A stretch of 64,000 nt of DNA from Pedobacter schmidteae (GTDB taxonomy: Bacteria > Bacteroidota > Bacteroidia > Sphingobacteriales > Sphingobacteriaceae). Below, piece after piece: positions 63,043 through 64,000 of this stretch. The translations under genes were made by a program, and so were the position numbers. The notes under the pieces are model-generated. The model was not told the origin of the DNA. It saw only the letters and a list, made by a program, of their open reading frames with translations, and ran no database searches. Where the stretch lies: positions 5,515,097 to 5,579,096 of the forward strand of contig NZ_LS999839.1 of NCBI RefSeq assembly GCF_900564155.1, in the 5' to 3' direction. How positions within the stretch are numbered: position 1 is the first letter of the stretch; each line of letters begins with the position of its first letter.

Positions 63043-63612
63043 TTAAAAAAATAAAAAGAACAGCAATCCTAGCTTCGATTTTAGGATACGGAGTGCATGC
63101 TGTATGTGTTTTCGTACCGTTTGTTCCGAGATCTGCAGCTGTTCCGCAATTTCTTTATGGCTCAAATTAGATTTGCGACTCAGTTCAAAAACTTCACGCA
63201 TTTTGTGTGGAAGCGCTGTGATTTCTTTTTCGATAAGTGCTGTCAATTGTTTTTCCCGAACCAGATGATCGGTAACACAGTCGCCTTTATCTATAAATTC
63301 CTGAAGGGAATCAATGTATTGAGATTCAAATTTCCGCTTTGAAACGCGATTGAAGATTTTATTTCTTAGGGATACATATAAATAACCGGAAAGACTGGAG
63401 TCGAACTGGACGCTCTCACGCTTATCCCAAAGCACCGCAAACAGTTCATGAATGATGTCCATCGCCTCTTCCCTGTCGCGCATCCATTTGTAAGCATGCG
63501 TATGCAGTACTATTTTATACCTGCTGTAAATTTCAGTAAAAGCCAAACGGTCTCCATGCTTAAGCAAGCTGACCAGTTCAACATCTGATATAGATTTGTA
63601 ATCGGGCTTCAT
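63043..63612 (-). CDS. ECF RNA polymerase sigma factor, module A
   Basis: 189-residue ECF sigma factor. Region 2: YSRYKIVLHTHAYKWMRDREEAMDIIHELFAVLW and SGYLYVSLRNKIFNRVSKR; region 4: LPHKMREVFELSRKSNLSHKEIAEQLQISEQTVRKHIQHALRIL. It ends with a short hydrophobic tail (SKLGLLFFLFF). A candidate promoter box TATCTTTG lies 14 bp upstream of the ATG on the minus strand, which would place the sigma gene under the housekeeping sigma factor. Confidence 0.92.
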   Translation of the reverse strand: MKPDYKSISDVELVSLLKHGDRLAFTEIYSRYKIVLHTHAYKWMRDREEAMDIIHELFAVLWDKRESVQFDSSLSGYLYVSLRNKIFNRVSKRKFESQYIDSLQEFIDKGDCVTDHLVREKQLTALIEKEITALPHKMREVFELSRKSNLSHKEIAEQLQISEQTVRKHIQHALRILKSKLGLLFFLFF

Positions 63613-63626
63613 TCTGTAAATCTTTA

Positions 63627-63634
63627 CAAAGATA
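63627..63634 (-). promoter_or_regulatory. Candidate -7 box TATCTTTG for the module A sigma gene
   Basis: Perfect TAnnTTTG on the minus strand, 14 bp before the ATG. A TTG at 63654 to 63652, 17 bp upstream, could be the -33 box. Confidence 0.5.
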
Positions 63635-63661
63635 GCAATATGAAGCGACTACAAGGAAAAT

Positions 63662-63693
63662 GATCACCTTATCCTAAAACGGACAAGGTGATC
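63662..63693 (-). terminator. Hairpin after the partial redoxin gene
   Basis: GATCACCTT (63662 to 63670) and AAGGTGATC (63685 to 63693) form a 9-bp stem with a 14-base loop, extended by a partial ATCC/GGAC pairing. T-tract weak. Confidence 0.6.
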
Positions 63694-63719
63694 TGAGCGC
63701 ATATAAAGAAAATATTGTA

Positions 63720-64000
63720 TTAGTTTAAAAGCTCTTCCAGCTTTTTATGCAAAGCTTCGGCTCTTAAATTTGAAGCGATAATTTTTCCATCAGGACCAAC
63801 TAAATAGTTCTGAGGAATTCCTTTTACACCATATAGCTGCGAAGCTGCATTGGCCCATCCTTTTAAATCGCTTACCTGCGTCCAGGTTAAACCGTCTGTT
63901 TTGATGGCGTTTAACCAGTTGTCTTTTTTACCCGGCATATCCAAAGAAACACCCAACACCGTAAAGTTTTTGTCTTTAAACTTGTTGTAAGCAGCCACTA
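63720..64000 (-). CDS. TlpA/AhpC-like redoxin, C-terminal fragment (cut by right edge)
   Basis: About 93 codons of the C-terminal half of a thioredoxin-fold protein. The strand NFTVLGVSLDMPGKKDNW, then TWTQVSDLKGWANAASQLYGVKGIPQNYLVGPDGKIIASNL, shows the cis-Pro of the TlpA/ResA family; the CxxC motif would lie upstream, outside the window. The first in-frame Val (GTG) at 63998 is internal, not a start. It is separate from the two helical thioredoxin-like paralogs and probably ends another locus to the right. Confidence 0.8.
   Translation of the reverse strand, partial: VAAYNKFKDKNFTVLGVSLDMPGKKDNWLNAIKTDGLTWTQVSDLKGWANAASQLYGVKGIPQNYLVGPDGKIIASNLRAEALHKKLEELLN

Noticed and set aside
1-64000. 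Prophage, insertion sequence, tRNA or rRNA genes
   Set aside because: I read for transposase, integrase, capsid and tail proteins and cloverleaf-like structures and saw none. A tRNA scan could still overturn this.

Overview
The window reads as chromosomal DNA of a Bacteroidota bacterium, most likely Sphingobacteriaceae and Pedobacter-like. Reasons: two complete SusC/SusD loci with their own ECF sigma and FecR anti-sigma genes; Bacteroidota-restricted families (DUF4290, PUR-like DUF3276, DUF6266, DUF5522, DUF4843, PKD-like lipoproteins, a long NusB, a SecD-SecF fusion); -7 promoter boxes of the form TAnnTTTG; and A-rich leaders without Shine-Dalgarno sequences. Base composition is AT-leaning. 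I saw no rRNA, tRNA, CRISPR array, insertion sequence or prophage.

From 1 to about 43 kb the window is mostly housekeeping. Left part: the 3' end of a UvrD/PcrA helicase, DUF4290, murA (with Asp in place of the catalytic Cys), a cystathionine beta-synthase-like enzyme, dprA, a glycosyltransferase-rsmG pair, and tgt-LptF/G-EamA. Next come a large outer-membrane protein with a gluzincin motif, LapA-like, OsmC-metZ, ispE, two tandem Uma2-family genes and a DUF6266 gene. Middle part: thyA-folA, secDF, NDH-2 with HMG-CoA lyase, a GNAT/iron-permease-like pair, fbaA, accD, glmM-cysteine desulfurase, and a methyltransferase-PAP2-ZIP operon. Then a compact leftward operon ybbR-coaE-MBL-DUF5522-marR, preceded by nusB-DUF1573-yajC, followed by leucine dehydrogenase, an ABC exporter and DUF3276.

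From 43 to 64 kb all genes run leftward and form two trans-envelope-regulated nutrient-uptake modules. Module A (63.6 to 55.6 kb): ECF sigma, FecR, SusC with an STN domain, SusD, thioredoxin-like protein. Module B (55.5 to 43.05 kb): ECF sigma, FecR, SusC with STN, SusD, DUF4843 lipoprotein, PKD-like lipoprotein, an esterase-like lipoprotein, thioredoxin-like protein. The last genes of both modules are close paralogs containing a 77-bp block of identical DNA. A third redoxin gene, TlpA/AhpC-like, is cut by the right edge. The natural reading is that substrate binding to SusC signals through FecR to the sigma factor, which drives the SusCD operon. The exported CGPC protein and surface lipoproteins then help process the substrate or maintain the complex. 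The substrate cannot be told from sequence.

Several gene starts were placed downstream of the longest open frame because the longer versions run into terminators or lack support. One 52-codon gene (DUF5522) was found by reading the gap between two annotated genes.
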